Shown: positions 31,244-42,960 of the stretch, piece by piece | Layout of the letters: every line of letters begins with the position of its first letter | Numbering within the stretch: the stretch's first letter is position 1 | Assembly (NCBI GenBank): GCA_037126765.1 | Contig: JBBCBC010000026.1 | Span: 24,896,448 to 24,960,447 of the forward strand | Direction: 5' to 3' | Origin: Stenogyne calaminthoides | Lineage: Eukaryota; Streptophyta; Magnoliopsida; Lamiales; Lamiaceae | DNA length: 64,000 bases | Position numbers and translations under genes: made by a program | The notes under the pieces: generated by a model | Seen by the model: the letters and a program-made list of their open reading frames with translations, nothing else | Told to the model about the DNA's origin: nothing | Databases searched by the model: none

Positions 31244-34200
31244 TGTAATACCCGCAATTTTAATATTATTATTGGGCCAATATATATATTTCATGCATTA
31301 TTGTTATTTTATATTTTTAGTGGTGAGAGAATTTTATTATAATTTATTCGGACGTTATTAGGGTTTAAGTGAATTATATAAAGAAATTAATAATCAACAA
31401 TTAATATTAATTAAATTAGAGGAATAATAATTAAGCATGTGCTTATTTGTTTTCTTATGGTACGCTCATATATAATATTTATCCCTTGGACATATGACCA
31501 TAATATTAAGAATAGTAAGTATAATAGTGGTATTATGTTAATAATTTAATAATATGAATATAGTAGTACATATAATATTAATAAAAATATATTTAAAAAA
31601 AATAGTAATAGCTTACATGGTAAGCAAAGTGAGGCGGTGGGATATGTGTATATATACATCCTCACTTCTTATACACATAGTGTATACATGTACGCACTTA
31701 GAAGATAAATAATTAGGAAGAAAAAAAGGGGGCGAAGGGAGATGAGGGTGGCAAACTCAGTTTATAACTTAGAGAAATAGATTTCATGGTGGGAGGCGAT
31801 TAGATTATTTAAGAGTTCGAGTAACCGACATTTGGTATATTTGAGGCAAGTAGAAATTTATCTGCAACTACAATGCATAAACTTAATATTTTGTGAATAA
31901 ATTATATTTGATTGGTGATATGTAATGATATTGATTGTTGTTCAGTGATTGTCATGAAATAAAGTTGTGAATTTAATAATTGTTATGTGATGAACATGTG
32001 AGTTTCATGGTTATTGTGGATTAAACCTGCGAGTTGAGATGTGAAATATTGAACGTTGCATTACATAAAACATATCATATATAGACATGAAAATATATTG
32101 TTGTACAAGTATATATAAATGATCTCCGGGTAAGAAGATCATTGTATTAGTAGAAATGGATTAGGTGATTCGTATTATTGGCCACGTGGTGGTCTGTGTA
32201 TTGGGCTTATGCCGGCATACAACAGTAAGTCTGGGGGCCCCAACAAATGAATAGAAATGGATAGGGTGTAGAAATGGATAGGGAGTAGAAATGGACAGGA
32301 TGAGTAGAAATGGATACGGTGATTAGAAATGGATAGGATGAATAGAAATGGATAGGGATAGGATGAATAGAAATTGATAGGGTGATTAGAAATGGATAAG
32401 ATGAATAGAAGTGGATGTGATGATTTCAAGAGTGAGAGTTTATGAGAATGATTTCCAAACAATTCATGTCATGCATAATTTCTACTTACTGAGTTTTATC
32501 TCACATAGTTTATGCATTGTAGGTAATCATGGGATGTTGTGACGTGGCGGGCTTACTGGACAAGCTGTGGAATTCCTGTAGGTTTTGAGTGGACGTGTAT
32601 ATAGATGATGACCTGATGGGCATGCCATGGCTTATTGTGTTTCTGTTGTTATATTTGGAGTTTGATTATGAATTGCTAATTTATTGGTAATGTTTATATA
32701 TAAATGAATGTGAACTGGTATTCTAGACGTGAATCGATAAAAAAAAAAAGTTATAGCAGGTTTACAGATTAAATTATATTTATGATCATATTATATTGGG
32801 TAAAATAGGGGCGGTTGTTACAGAGTGGAATCAGAGCACGGTTTGCATCCTGTAGACTGTCTATGTACATGAGCTCAAGATTTGGGGAACCCAGCTATGC
32901 CGGTAAGTTTTATGTCATATGTTATGTGCATTTCTGGAATTTTCATTTAATTAAGGTTCTATTTACTGTGAAATATAAGATAGTCTGTCGTTATTATCAT
33001 AGTAATATGATGTGTGATTGAAAGAAATGATACAATGAATTATTGTTGTATAACATTTTAGACTAGCGAAATTTCGGGGACGAAATTTTTATAAAGAAGG
33101 AAAATGTAATACCCGCAATTTTAATATTATTATTGGGCCAACATATTTCATGCATTATTGTTATTTTATATTTTTAGTGGTGAGAGAATTTTATTATAAT
33201 TTATTCGGACGTTATTAGGGTTTAAGTGAATTATATAAAGAAATTAATAATCAACAATATATTAATATTAATTAAATTAGAGGAATAATAATTAAGCATG
33301 TGCTTATTTGTTTTCTTATGGTACGCTCATATATCATATTTATCCCTTGGACATATGACCATAATATTAAGAATAGTAAGTATAATAGTGGTATTATGTT
33401 AATAATTTAATAATATGAATATAGTAGTAAATATAATATTAATAAAAATATATTAAAAAAAAAAAGAGTAATAGCTTACATGGTAGGCAAAGTGAGGCGG
33501 TGGGATATGTGTATATATACATCCTCACTTCTTATACACATAGTATATACATGTACGCACTTAGAAGATAAATAATTAGGAAGAAGAAAAGGGGGCGAAG
33601 GGAGACGAGGGTGGCAAACTCAGTTTATAACTTAGAGAAATATATTTCATGGTGGGAGGCGATTAGATGATTTAAGAGTTCGAGTAACCGACATTTGACA
33701 TATTCGAGGTAAGTAGAAATTCATCTGCAACTACAATGCATAATTAATATTTTGTGAATTAATTGTATTTGATTGGTGATATGTGAGTATTTATGTGTAT
33801 AATGATATTGATTGTTGTTCAGTGATTGTCATGAAATAAAGTTGTGAATTTAATAATTGTTATGAGATGAACATGTGAGTTTCATGGTTATTGTGGATTG
33901 AACCTGCGAGTTCAATGAGATGTGAAATATTGAACGTTGCGTTACATAAAACATATCATATATAGACACGTACATGAAAATATATTATTGTACATGTATA
34001 TATAAATGATCTCCAGGTAAGAAGATCATTGTATTAGTAGAAATGGATTAGGTGATTCGTATTATTGGCCACGTGGTGGTCTGTGTATTGGGCTTATGCC
34101 GGCATACAACGGTAAGTCTGGGGGCCTCAGCAAATGAATAGAAATGGATAGGGTGTAGAAATGGATAGGGAGTAGAAATGGATAGGATGAGTAGAAATTG

Positions 34201-34683
34201 ATAGGGTGATTAGAAATGGATAGGATGAGTAGAAATGGATAGGGTGATTAGAAATTGATAGGATGAATAGAAGTGGATGTGATGATTTCAAGAGTGAGAG
34301 TTTATGAGAATGATTTCCAAACAATTCATGTCATGCATAATTCCTACTTACTGAGTTTTATCTCACATAGTTTATGCATTGTAGGTAGTCATGGGATGTT
34401 GTTGTGACATGGCGGGCCTACTGGACAAGTTGTGGAACTCCTATAGGTTTTGAGTGGACGTGTACATAGATGATGACCTGATGGGCATACCGTGGCTTAT
34501 TGTGTTTCTGTTGTTATATTTGGAATTTGATTATGAATTGCTAATTTTTGGTAATGTTTATATATAAATGAATGTGAACAGGTATCCTAGACGTGAATCG
34601 ATATAAAAAAAAAAGTTATAGTAGGTTTACAGATTAAATTATATTTATGATCATATTATATTGGGTAAAATAGGGGTGGTTGT
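31244..34683 (+). mobile_element. Gypsy-type LTR element reduced to two LTRs and ~280 bp
   Basis: LTRs of about 1.58 kb (31,244-32,822 and 33,105-34,683) both start TGTAATACCCGCAATTTT. The left one ends GTTGTTACA. Between them lies TGGAATCAGAGCACGG (32,825), a diverged initiator-Met tRNA primer site. Before the right LTR comes ATTTCGGGGACGAAATTTTT (33,070) and a purine tract, as at the 3' end of chromovirus (Tekay/Del-like) gypsy elements. All gag-pol is missing. Each LTR has a TATATATA box (about 31,655 and 33,515). The right LTR lacks its last few bases and I found no clean target duplication. Confidence 0.8.
32245..32420. repeat. AGAAATGGATAGG tandem repeat in the 5' LTR
   Basis: About nine copies of a 17-21 bp unit (TAGAAATGGATAGGGTGAT and variants). 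The other LTR has the same array at 34,135-34,275 with fewer copies, so the arrays have changed since the element inserted. Confidence 0.8.
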
Positions 34684-34849
34684 GGGCTGACAAATTTTGT
34701 TTTGGGTTAACGTGGCAGCAATAAAAAAAAAAGTGAGTCAATTAAAATTAAGGGTAAATTTGGTACATTTTGTAGTGGAGAATCACTACATTTTTCTTTT
34801 GTATCTTAGAGTACTTTTGACTCAAAATTTGTATCTTAGAGTCTTTATT
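34684..34849. other. Spacer between gypsy LTR and duplication D2
   Basis: AT-rich, no feature recognised. Contains a duplicated TTTGTATCTTAGAGT block (34,799 and 34,829). Confidence 0.4.
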
Positions 34850-36137
34850 TCTAATCTTTTCCTGCCTCGAGTCATTATTTGTTATCCAATTCTAGATGTG
34901 TGTATTTTTAAGAGGAGTTGTGTTGTAAGGACAATAATTTTACAAGCTTGGGAATGTAGTATAATATATTTTAAAACTTGTAAATATAGAACAATATGTT
35001 TTAAAACAATGAAAAATGAAACATATTGTACTAATATAACTTATTCGGGCTCAATTGTCCTATATTTACATATTTTAAAACATATTATTCTATATTTACA
35101 TACTTTAAAACATATTGTCCTACATTTTCAAGTCAGTAAAATTATTATCCTTAAAACACAAACCTCCTAAAGTTATTGTCTTATAAATACATTTTTCCCC
35201 TTCATGCGTCTCCTCCCAATGATGGAGTACGAGAATTCAGCACACGAGTGAACCCAATTTTAATTGTTCACTTTATGGGCCTCCTCCCAACGATGGAGTA
35301 AGAAAATTCAACCCATGAGTGAAGAGAGTGTTAAAGAAATTAAATAAACTAATTAATTTCACACCTCCCTATAAATTCAAATTTTTAGATGAGATAAAAT
35401 TCTTTCAAGTATCGTTCAAACATTCGTTCATAACACAACTACATGTCTTCTACATTGTTCATGATTACTGAGCACCTGCTAAATTTCTTACTACCCAATT
35501 CATATTTTCTTTTTTTGTAAAACATTTTTTGGGACTGAGGCAACGCTGCGTACAACTTAACATGAGCAGCATGGAGTGTTTCATATTCTTGTAAGGATAT
35601 ATGCAGATTAATTTGTCAAGTGCCCACTATTATGCTGTTATAGGGAAGCCGTTGAAGTACGATTTAATTGCAGAAATGTTAATTTTGTTTCTACAGTTTT
35701 AGTCCCACATTTTTTTTTTGTTCTTTTTTTTGCAGAAATGGTCCAAACCCTTAAGTTTCTAACGGTTTCAGTTACTCTTTGAACTAATACTAAAAAAATT
35801 AATTTATTTAATAAAATAAGATGTTTAAATTAAAAAATAATTATAAACTTATATAGTGAATTTAAATATGATTACAAACACAATAAAATATTTAAAATTT
35901 GAATATTAAAATGAAATATAAAATCTATATATAAATACAAATAATATTTTTCAAAATCAAATAATAATTTTTTAAAACATAAAAAAAATTATATATAATT
36001 ATTAAATAATTTAAAATAGACAAAAATAAATATTTTGAAATTAATAATAAATTATGCATAATCTCAAAAATTTTAAAAAATATATAATTCATATAATAGG
36101 AAAAAATCAAACTAAATGAAAAATAAATGCAACATGG

Positions 36138-36447
36138 TGGTTGACGATTTTCTACAGGACATTGCCGACGTCCCCCCGGGACTTGTGCGTTTTCTGGGCT
36201 GGTTGGTTTCCACAAACTACCGAGCCGTGAACCTCGCTACTGAAAATGCTGAACACTGTGGGGCGTGCTCGGACGTTCCTCGCAGACCCCCCGATACTTG
36301 GGCTTTGATACCGGACAAGTGCATGGGACGTTCCCGTCGTCCCTTAGGGACTTGGGCATTTTCAGGGCCGTTGGTCTCCACAACTACCGAGCCGTGAACC
36401 TCGTCTCCAAAAATTGTAAAGTTTTCGGGGTGTGCGGTTTTGGGGGG
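36138..36447 (-). other. rDNA intergenic spacer fragment
   Basis: Contiguous with the 3' end of the 25S fragment and therefore the start of the ribosomal spacer, read on the minus strand. It contains two copies about 165 bp apart of a block with ACTACCGAGCCGTGAACCTC (36,218 and 36,382) and nearby GGGACTTG/GGGCATTTTC sequence, a subrepeat structure usual in plant spacers. It is much richer in G+C than its surroundings. Confidence 0.7.
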
Positions 36448-36850
36448 GAGGGACGAATCGAAGCGACGAAGGGCTGAATCTCAGCGGATCGTGGCAGCAA
36501 GGCCACTCTGCCCCCTACAATACCCCGTCACGTATTTAAGTTGTCTGCAAAGGATTCTACCCGCCGCTCGATGGGAATTGTACTTCACGGCGGCCTACGC
36601 GACTGTTCTGCCGCGAGGGCTTGACCAACGACATGTGCCCTTGGGGGCCTCATTGCCCCTACTGCGGGTCGGCAAGCAGACGGCGGGCGCATGCGTTGCT
36701 TCTAGCTCGAATTCTGACTTAGAAGTGTTCAGTCATAATCCAGCGCACGGTAGCTTCGCGCCACTGGCTTTTCAACCAAGCGCGATGACCAATTGTGCGA
36801 ATTAACGGTTCCTCGCGTACTAGGTTGAATTACTATTGCGACGCTGTCAT

Positions 36851-36883
<33 letters not shown>

Positions 36884-37002
36884 GTAAACCCAGCTCATGT
36901 TCCCTATTGGTGGGTGAACAATCCAACACTTGGTGAATTCTGCTTCACAATGATAGGAAGAGCTGACATCGAAGGATCAAAAAGCAACGTCGCTATGAAC
37001 GC
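36448..37002 (-). rRNA. 3' end of 25S rRNA gene (fragment)
   Basis: The complement of this stretch is the last 550 or so bases of plant 25S rRNA. It includes the segment with AACATGAGCTGGGTTT, the CAATAGTAATTCAACCTAGT region of the sarcin-ricin/peptidyl-transferase-proximal domain, and the 3' tail GATTCGTCCCTCCCCCC. It starts abruptly after AGCGTTCATAGCGACGTTGC; the sequence normally 5' of that is absent. There are several substitutions relative to the conserved gene (for example in the GCGCATGCGTTGC area and the TATTTAAGTTGTCTGC area), so it is an old non-functional insert. Confidence 0.92.
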
Positions 37003-38240
37003 TCCCCACCCACAGTCCTCTCGTCTACGGCTAATCTCTAGGAATATATTCGAGCTCATTGATAAATTGGATGGGCCTCGTATCACAAAATCCAGCCACC
37101 ACCTGCCCACCGCCGCCATCATCAAATAAAGCCACAAAATCCGACGAGCCTACCCACTTTGGCTTCGTCATAATGTTGGGAATCAAAGCCCCTTATCAAT
37201 TTTAAATTTTGATCTCACATTCATCTTTAATTTTTTGTGATTTTTGAAATTTGTGTTTGTGCTTGGGGGTTAGGTTGGTGGTGTAGGGTAGTGCTGGTGG
37301 ATATGGGGTGGACGGAGGCGGTGGCGGCGATGGGTTGGCCGGAAACGGTGGCGGTTTTTTCATTTTCTTTGTTCTTGAATATTTAATTTTTAAACCATGG
37401 AATTACTTTTTTAAAATAAAATGAAATTCATTAAAAAAATCTAAGGACTAACAGCGCGTGCTGCACACGCTCTTGGTCTGTTAGTTTTTTTGACGGAAAA
37501 AAGCTATAGGATCACTTTTGTTCGAAAAAGGACCATTTTCATGAGCACAAATTCACATGGGATCAAAAATTCAATTTACCCGTTGAAATACTACTCACTA
37601 TTCTAATGGAATTCTTATATCACAAAATTCACATGTTATTTTGCAGTAAAGTATTAATTATAAGACAAAAGAATATTAATATTGTGCATCAATTGTATGA
37701 TGCGAACGAGAATTTTGGGCTGAAGAATGCGTATATTAGGGTTAGGCAAGCAAGGCCCAAGGCCAACCCCAATAGAAGGTGGCGAGATTTGGCGAGAAAT
37801 TTGGCAAGAGAGATCGTCTCAAATTTATCATCATCAAAGATATTATTCCACACTTTATCAAGATTGACAAAATATGCAAGATAATTCTATATTTACTGCT
37901 TTATTTATTTATTTTCGATTTTTATCTTTTAATTTCATAGTTATCGAGTCGGTTAGATGAATTTGCTAGATTTGATCCTTTTTAGATTAGGAATAGTCCT
38001 TTTGTCCTACAAATACTTGAGGACGTCTTTTCTTATTTTTTTAATTAATGAATAATATTATTTTTTCATTTAGTAATTTTGTCAAAACCAATCGTTCTCC
38101 TACTGGCTTGAGCTAGGACGTCGATTTTATCGTGTTTTTTATTTGTTCTCCTGCTGACCTGAGCCAGGGCGACGAATCTATTGCAGTTCTCATCATCATA
38201 CCATAACAGATAACACGGATAGTGCAAGTGACTGACTCAT
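37003..38240 (+). repeat. Exon-like fragment plus LTR-like segment, D2 copy
   Basis: 37,004-37,090 repeats 4,192-4,280, with the frame SSRLRLISRNIFELIDKLDG. 37,091-37,870 is unique to D2 and includes a Gly-codon-like G-rich patch (37,290-37,350) and a frame from 37,606 without known domain. 37,930-38,235 repeats the TATA-bearing, GGCCTGAGCCAG-containing LTR-like segment of D1. None of it is an intact gene. Confidence 0.4.
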
Positions 38241-38280
38241 TCTTGTTATCGTTTGTACTAATGTAACTTTAGTATTTTTA

Positions 38281-38345
38281 TACTCCCTCCATCCCAAAGT
38301 TAATGGAATTTTGTCTGTCTGTTCATAAGGATTTAGTGGAATAAT
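38281..38345. mobile_element. Stowaway-like end fragment
   Basis: TACTCCCTCCATCCCAAAGT at 38,281 is a typical Stowaway end. The opposite end is not visible before the D1-like sequence resumes at CATAAGGATTTAGTGG, so only a fragment remains. Confidence 0.5.
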
Positions 38346-38655
38346 GATAAAGTGATAAAGTAGAGGGATAGAAAGAGTTGCTTATTAGTAATCTATATGT
38401 CTTAGATTACAATTGAGAGGGAACAACATGGTAATGTAAATTGACAGTGAAAATAATAAAAGTTCATAGAACCGAGAAAAAAAAAAAAAAAAAAACACGC
38501 TTAAAACACCATTATTATTATTCGCATTACAACATTAAGAATACAACAAACACATTTAAAAGAAACATAACAACTCAAATAACAAAAGAACACGCGCCTA
38601 GACTACATTAGGAAGATGGCGATAGAGAGACGGATTTGGGGAATGGAAATTGTAA

Positions 38656-38986
38656 TTATGACTGTATCCTTCCAGCAAAGCTCAAGATCAGCTGGTTCGG
38701 TGTATTACTCAGCTTATTTTCATAGTGATAGATTTTTACATACGTTTCCATCTGCATTTAAACGAATAAAAATATATCACTCATTCGATATATAGTTCTT
38801 ATTTGAAAAGACTAGAAATCAACAAATACAAATAAATCAAATTAAAAGTAACTTAATAATTGAATTAATTGGCAATAAAAAGTAAATACATTTTCAGCAT
38901 ATAAGTTATTTACAATTGTATGAAAAAATTAATTGAATGAACATCTAAGAAAATATACTTACTTGCGAGGGGGAACGAGACTCCAT
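38656..38986 (-). CDS. Small two-exon gene candidate (39 aa), best-preserved copy (G4)
   Basis: Minus strand. Exon 1 (38,986-38,963) starts at ATGGAGTCTCG and ends at CGCAA|GTAAGTATATT. Exon 2 (38,751-38,656) follows TTTAAATGCAG. The intron is 211 bp and AT-rich. Joined in phase 0, the frame runs from MESRSPSQ through METYVKIYHYENKLSN to LILSFAGRIQS and a stop, 39 residues in all. An upstream start at 39,018 opens an overlapping frame, MFAFGTYFTPPWSLVPPRK, whose ends match the first exon at 7,356-7,400. That frame ends soon after the splice, so which frame is used is open. No domain or signal peptide is recognised. Promoter: TATATAA at 39,108-39,114 and one G-box at 39,158. It may equally be a non-coding transcript. 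Confidence 0.4.
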
Positions 38987-39099
38987 GGTGGAGTAAAATA
39001 AGTGCCAAAAGCAAACATAGTTAATTGTCGAAATTAAAGAAGAGGGAGAACAAGTATGTATTTTTGAGTGGAGCACTGTGAATGAAAGGATGAACGTAA

Positions 39100-39200
39100 A
39101 AGGTTGGTTATATAAGCGAGCTTGCCCCTTGCAATGAATCTGATTTTGAGAAAAGTACACGTGCCCTGTACGTATAAACACATGAACCTTGCACAGTTTT
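39100..39200 (-). promoter_or_regulatory. TATA box and G-box of G4
   Basis: TATATAA on the minus strand at 39,114-39,108, a single CACGTG at 39,158 and a decayed AACACATG site at about 39,178. This is the minimal form of the promoter that elsewhere carries the phased array. Confidence 0.5.
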
Positions 39201-40144
39201 GGATAAGGATATATTTGGATAATGTAAATTTACTGCATAAATTATCCTGTGAAACATGTTCATATTATAAAATTGATATTATTACCTTTATAACTGATAT
39301 TATTATTCTTATAACTTAATATTTATAACATTTATTGCTATTCATTTACTTTCAACAATAACCCTAATAAATATTACTAGAATAAATAATATTTTTTGTC
39401 TATATAAATAAATAAGGGTATGAGAGTCATTTACTCTAACTAATAAGAATATTGATTTGTGTAAATTGATAAAATGAGACAGATAATAAAAAATAAAATT
39501 GATATTAAAATCTGTATAAATCTAATTTAAAATCAAATTTTCCTAAATATACTAGAAGATATGATTTGTTATTAGCTATTATCAGTTGTAGAAATTATTG
39601 ATATATACACACGTATATATATAAAAATTAATTTAATTTTATTATATGTCCCCCAATCGAATTTCTTACATAATTTTAATGAATATTATTAAATTTAATA
39701 TTATTATGTCTTTCACTATTGATTTAATAATTTTTTATTTGGAGTAGGACTCTTGTGAAATATTGCACTATAGTATTATGTGTAATATATCATAATTAGG
39801 ACAATTTTTGAAAAAAATTCACGGGTTGGAACGGGCGTGGGTCGGGTGTGGATCGGACAAGGTGGGCAAAGGTTGTAGGTTGTGGGCTTCAGTTGAGCAG
39901 ACAGATATATATTTATAGAAGGGAGTCGCTGAGTCCGAACTTTAATATATGAATAGTATAGGCATTCATGATATGTTGGTTCTGTGTCTATGTGTTACGA
40001 GGATGGAGTTAGAAAGTCAATGTGTACAGTGTTCAAATTCTAAGTATTGCAACTTTTTTTTATTTAAACTTCGAAATGTATTTCCTTTTTTTTATAAATT
40101 TTATTATTTTTTATTCACATTTATAAGGATATTTTATTCAATTA

Positions 40145-40325
40145 ATATAAAAATATGACAAAAACTCGTATGAGACGGTCTCATGCATGAGACGGGTTAC
40201 AATCTAGCACGAGGCGAGTTACAATCTAGCACAAATCAACATCCACTCCTCCCAAAGTGTTAAAGCGTCGATGCTCAAATTATGTTTCATCTCACCGTAC
40301 GACCGTCTCATGCAAGTGTGCCTCT
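40145..40325. mobile_element. Small MITE-like fold-back
   Basis: Left end CGTATGAGACGGTCTCATGC, right end GACCGTCTCATGCAAGTGTG, with a short internal duplication of GGGTTACAATCTAGCAC. The copy at 6,575-6,725 lacks that duplication. The end motif ATGAGACGGTCTCATG is the same as in the MULE ends at 12,030 and 16,140, so it may be a small MULE derivative. Confidence 0.5.
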
Positions 40326-40377
40326 AAAAATATTTAGTCCAAATAATTTTTTAATCTCGAATATATATAAAGATAAA

Positions 40378-41580
40378 CTTTTAGGCAAAGCCAAATTTCT
40401 CTATTTTAAAATTTCTCTAATCTCAATAATTAACTCTTATTTTAAATTTAATCTCAATCTCAATAGTACAGTTATACTTTTTTCTCATCTTCATCCTATA
40501 TTACATGAGACATTATAGATTTTATAATAAGATAGGTTAATAATCAAATTCTAAAAGATATGTTCATAGTTAAATTCTATATAACATCTATTTCCAAATT
40601 TCTATAAATTTTAATTTTGCCATCATTTTTTTTATCTACTTATTATATTACAATTCTCAATTTTTTGTCATACACTTTCTTGCGTCTCTTTCTTCTTATT
40701 ATTCACTAGATAATTTTTTTACTTTTGATGTTCAATTTTTTGTTTTTTGTTTTTCTTATTCACAGGATAATTTTTATGCTTTTGATGTTTGAATTTCTTT
40801 TTTTTTTAACTTTTAGGCAAATCGAAATTGTTCTATTTTAAAATCTCTCTAATATCAATAGCTCTAATTTTAAATTTAATTTCAACCGTACATTTATATT
40901 TTTCCATCTCCAATATCCTATATTACATGAGATATTATAGATTTTTATAATAAGATAGTTTAATAATCAAATCCTAAAAGATATGTTAATAATCAAATTC
41001 TATACATAATCTATTTCTAAATTTCTATAAATTTCAATTCTACCATCATTATTATTATTATTTTTTGTCTACTTATTTTTTTACAGGATTTTTGGTTTTC
41101 TTATTCATTGGATAATTTTTATGCTTTTGATGTTTGATTTTATTTTATTTTTTAAGGCAAAGCCAAATTGCTCAATTTTAAAATCTCTTTAATCTCAATA
41201 ATTATAATTTTAAATTTAATCTGAACCATACACTTATATTTGTTTTCATCTCTATCCTATATTACATAAAATATTATAAATTTTTATAATAAGATATGTT
41301 AATAATCAAATCTTAAAAGATATGTTAATAATCAAATCCTAAAAGATATGTTTATAAATTTTAATTTTAACATCATTATTATTTCATTTTTTTTGTCTAC
41401 TTATTGTTTTTTCAATTCTCAATTTTTTTTCATACTCTTTCTTGCGTCTCTTTCTTTTTATTATTAAGTGAAATTTTTTACTTTTAATGTTCGATTTTTT
41501 ATTTTTTAGGATTTTTGTTATTTGTTTTTCTTATTCACATGATGATTTTTATGCTTTTGATGTTTGATATTTTTCTTTTT
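40378..41580. repeat. Degenerate tandem array, units of about 340-430 bp
   Basis: Three copies begin at AGGCAAAGCC/TCGAAATT (40,384, 40,816 and 41,155) and share, in order, CTCTAATCTCAATAATT, TATCCTATATTACATGA, ATAATCAAATYCTAAAAGAT and TTTTATGCTTTTGATGTTTG. One unit is present at 6,778-7,060. No coding signal. Confidence 0.65.
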
Positions 41581-42686
41581 TTTATGTTGCAGGAGTTTTT
41601 TTTTTCTTTTGATGCTCGATTCTTTGATTTGAAGGTTTTTTTTTTTTTTTGCAGCTTCATATTTTACGTCTTATGATTTGGTGAAATTATTATTCTTCAT
41701 GGTATATCAACCTTATAGTATTTCATGTTGATTTATTTTATTGTGTAACAATTTTTGTTGGTTTAATGATTTTTTTGCAATTAATGCTTACTAAAATTGC
41801 AGATTTATTTTATTTAAAGTATACTTATATGGTTTTCTTCATATTTGTATTTCATAATAGATATTTAATTTATGTGTTGCTTTGAAAATTTTAGTTTTCT
41901 AGGTAAAATATTATTCACTATATATCAATCTTATAGTTTATGTTGATTTATTTGATGCTACACAATTGTTGGTTTAATGGTATACTATATGATTTTTTTT
42001 AATATTTGCATATCACCAAGATGCTTTTTTTTTTCTTTGACGATTTTAATCTTTTTTTGCTTTGAGGAATTTTGTTATAGTTTATATTGATTAAATTGAT
42101 TGCTACACAATTTGAGTTGTTTTAATTATTTCTTTTGCAAGTAATACTTATTAAAATTGCAGATCTATTTTATTTAAGGTATACTATATGTATATATATT
42201 CTATACAAAATTCTTAATGTTTGTATTTCATATGAATGTTATATCTGATGAATAATGTCAAAGGCGTGTGTTAAATCACATAAAGATTATCGAAGAAACC
42301 TCAAAATTAATATAGAGTATATTTTCAAAGATTTAGTAAAGATGGATTAAGATACAATATTTGAAAAAAATATCAAATCAAATAATTAATTTTTTTTCTC
42401 CATACCTAAATGTGTTAAAATTAATATCTTCCACGATTAAGAACTCATTGATATATAAATTTATAAAATCCAATATACAATATCAACTGCTAAAAAAATA
42501 TACGTTCTACCATTAAATACTAATAGATATCTTCAGAAAGATGATATGAGTTATAAATATGACATGTCTATTAATTATATATGAAATAAGTTAGCAATAT
42601 ACTCGCACATCCCACATATCAAATCAAATAATTAAAATATTCTCCACCTAAATGTGCTAAAATTAATATCTTCCACAATTAAAACA

Positions 42687-42739
<53 letters not shown>

Positions 42740-42955
42740 TTATAAAATCCAACATACCGTATAACTGCTAAAAAAAATACGTTCTACAATTAAATACTAA
42801 TTTATATCTTCATAAAGATGATATGAGTTATAAATATGTTGTGCCTATCAATAATATAGAGAAAAAGTTAGCAATATCGTCGCACATCCAACATACATTT
42901 ACCTCAAAATATACAATCAAAGAATAACACTCTTGTCACGTAGGTTTCTATACAT
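41581..42955. other. Very AT-rich sequence with a (TA)n tract
   Basis: No gene or TE recognised. A (TA)n run of about 55 bp lies at 42,680-42,735. Two related blocks (about 42,370-42,600 and 42,600-42,900) share AAATGTGYTAAAATTAATAT and TCTTCCAC, an old local duplication. Confidence 0.5.
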
Positions 42956-42960
42956 GAACT

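Larger units (their letters stand above)
34850..40680. repeat. Segmental duplication, copy D2
   Basis: Direct-repeat partner of 2,490-7,060, with the same order of blocks. D2 carries the rDNA patch (36,138-37,002) and 37,091-37,870, which D1 lacks. It has an empty site where D1 has the MITE at 4,719, and it keeps the first exon of the small gene. The 157-codon frame at 34,697-35,170 is composed of repeat sequence and is not a gene. Confidence 0.8.

Noticed and set aside
31244..34683. Simple tandem duplication of a 1.6-kb unit
   Set aside because: The primer site after the first copy and the gypsy-type 3' tail before the second show that the copies are LTRs of one element.
34697..35170. 157-codon open frame
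   Set aside because: It lies in the duplicated spacer; the paralogue at 2,490-2,708 is open for only about half as long. Residues follow repeat composition and no domain is visible.
36116..37137. Open frames of 70-121 codons on both strands around the rDNA patch
   Set aside because: They overlap the 25S fragment and spacer, whose G+C content leaves frames open on both strands.
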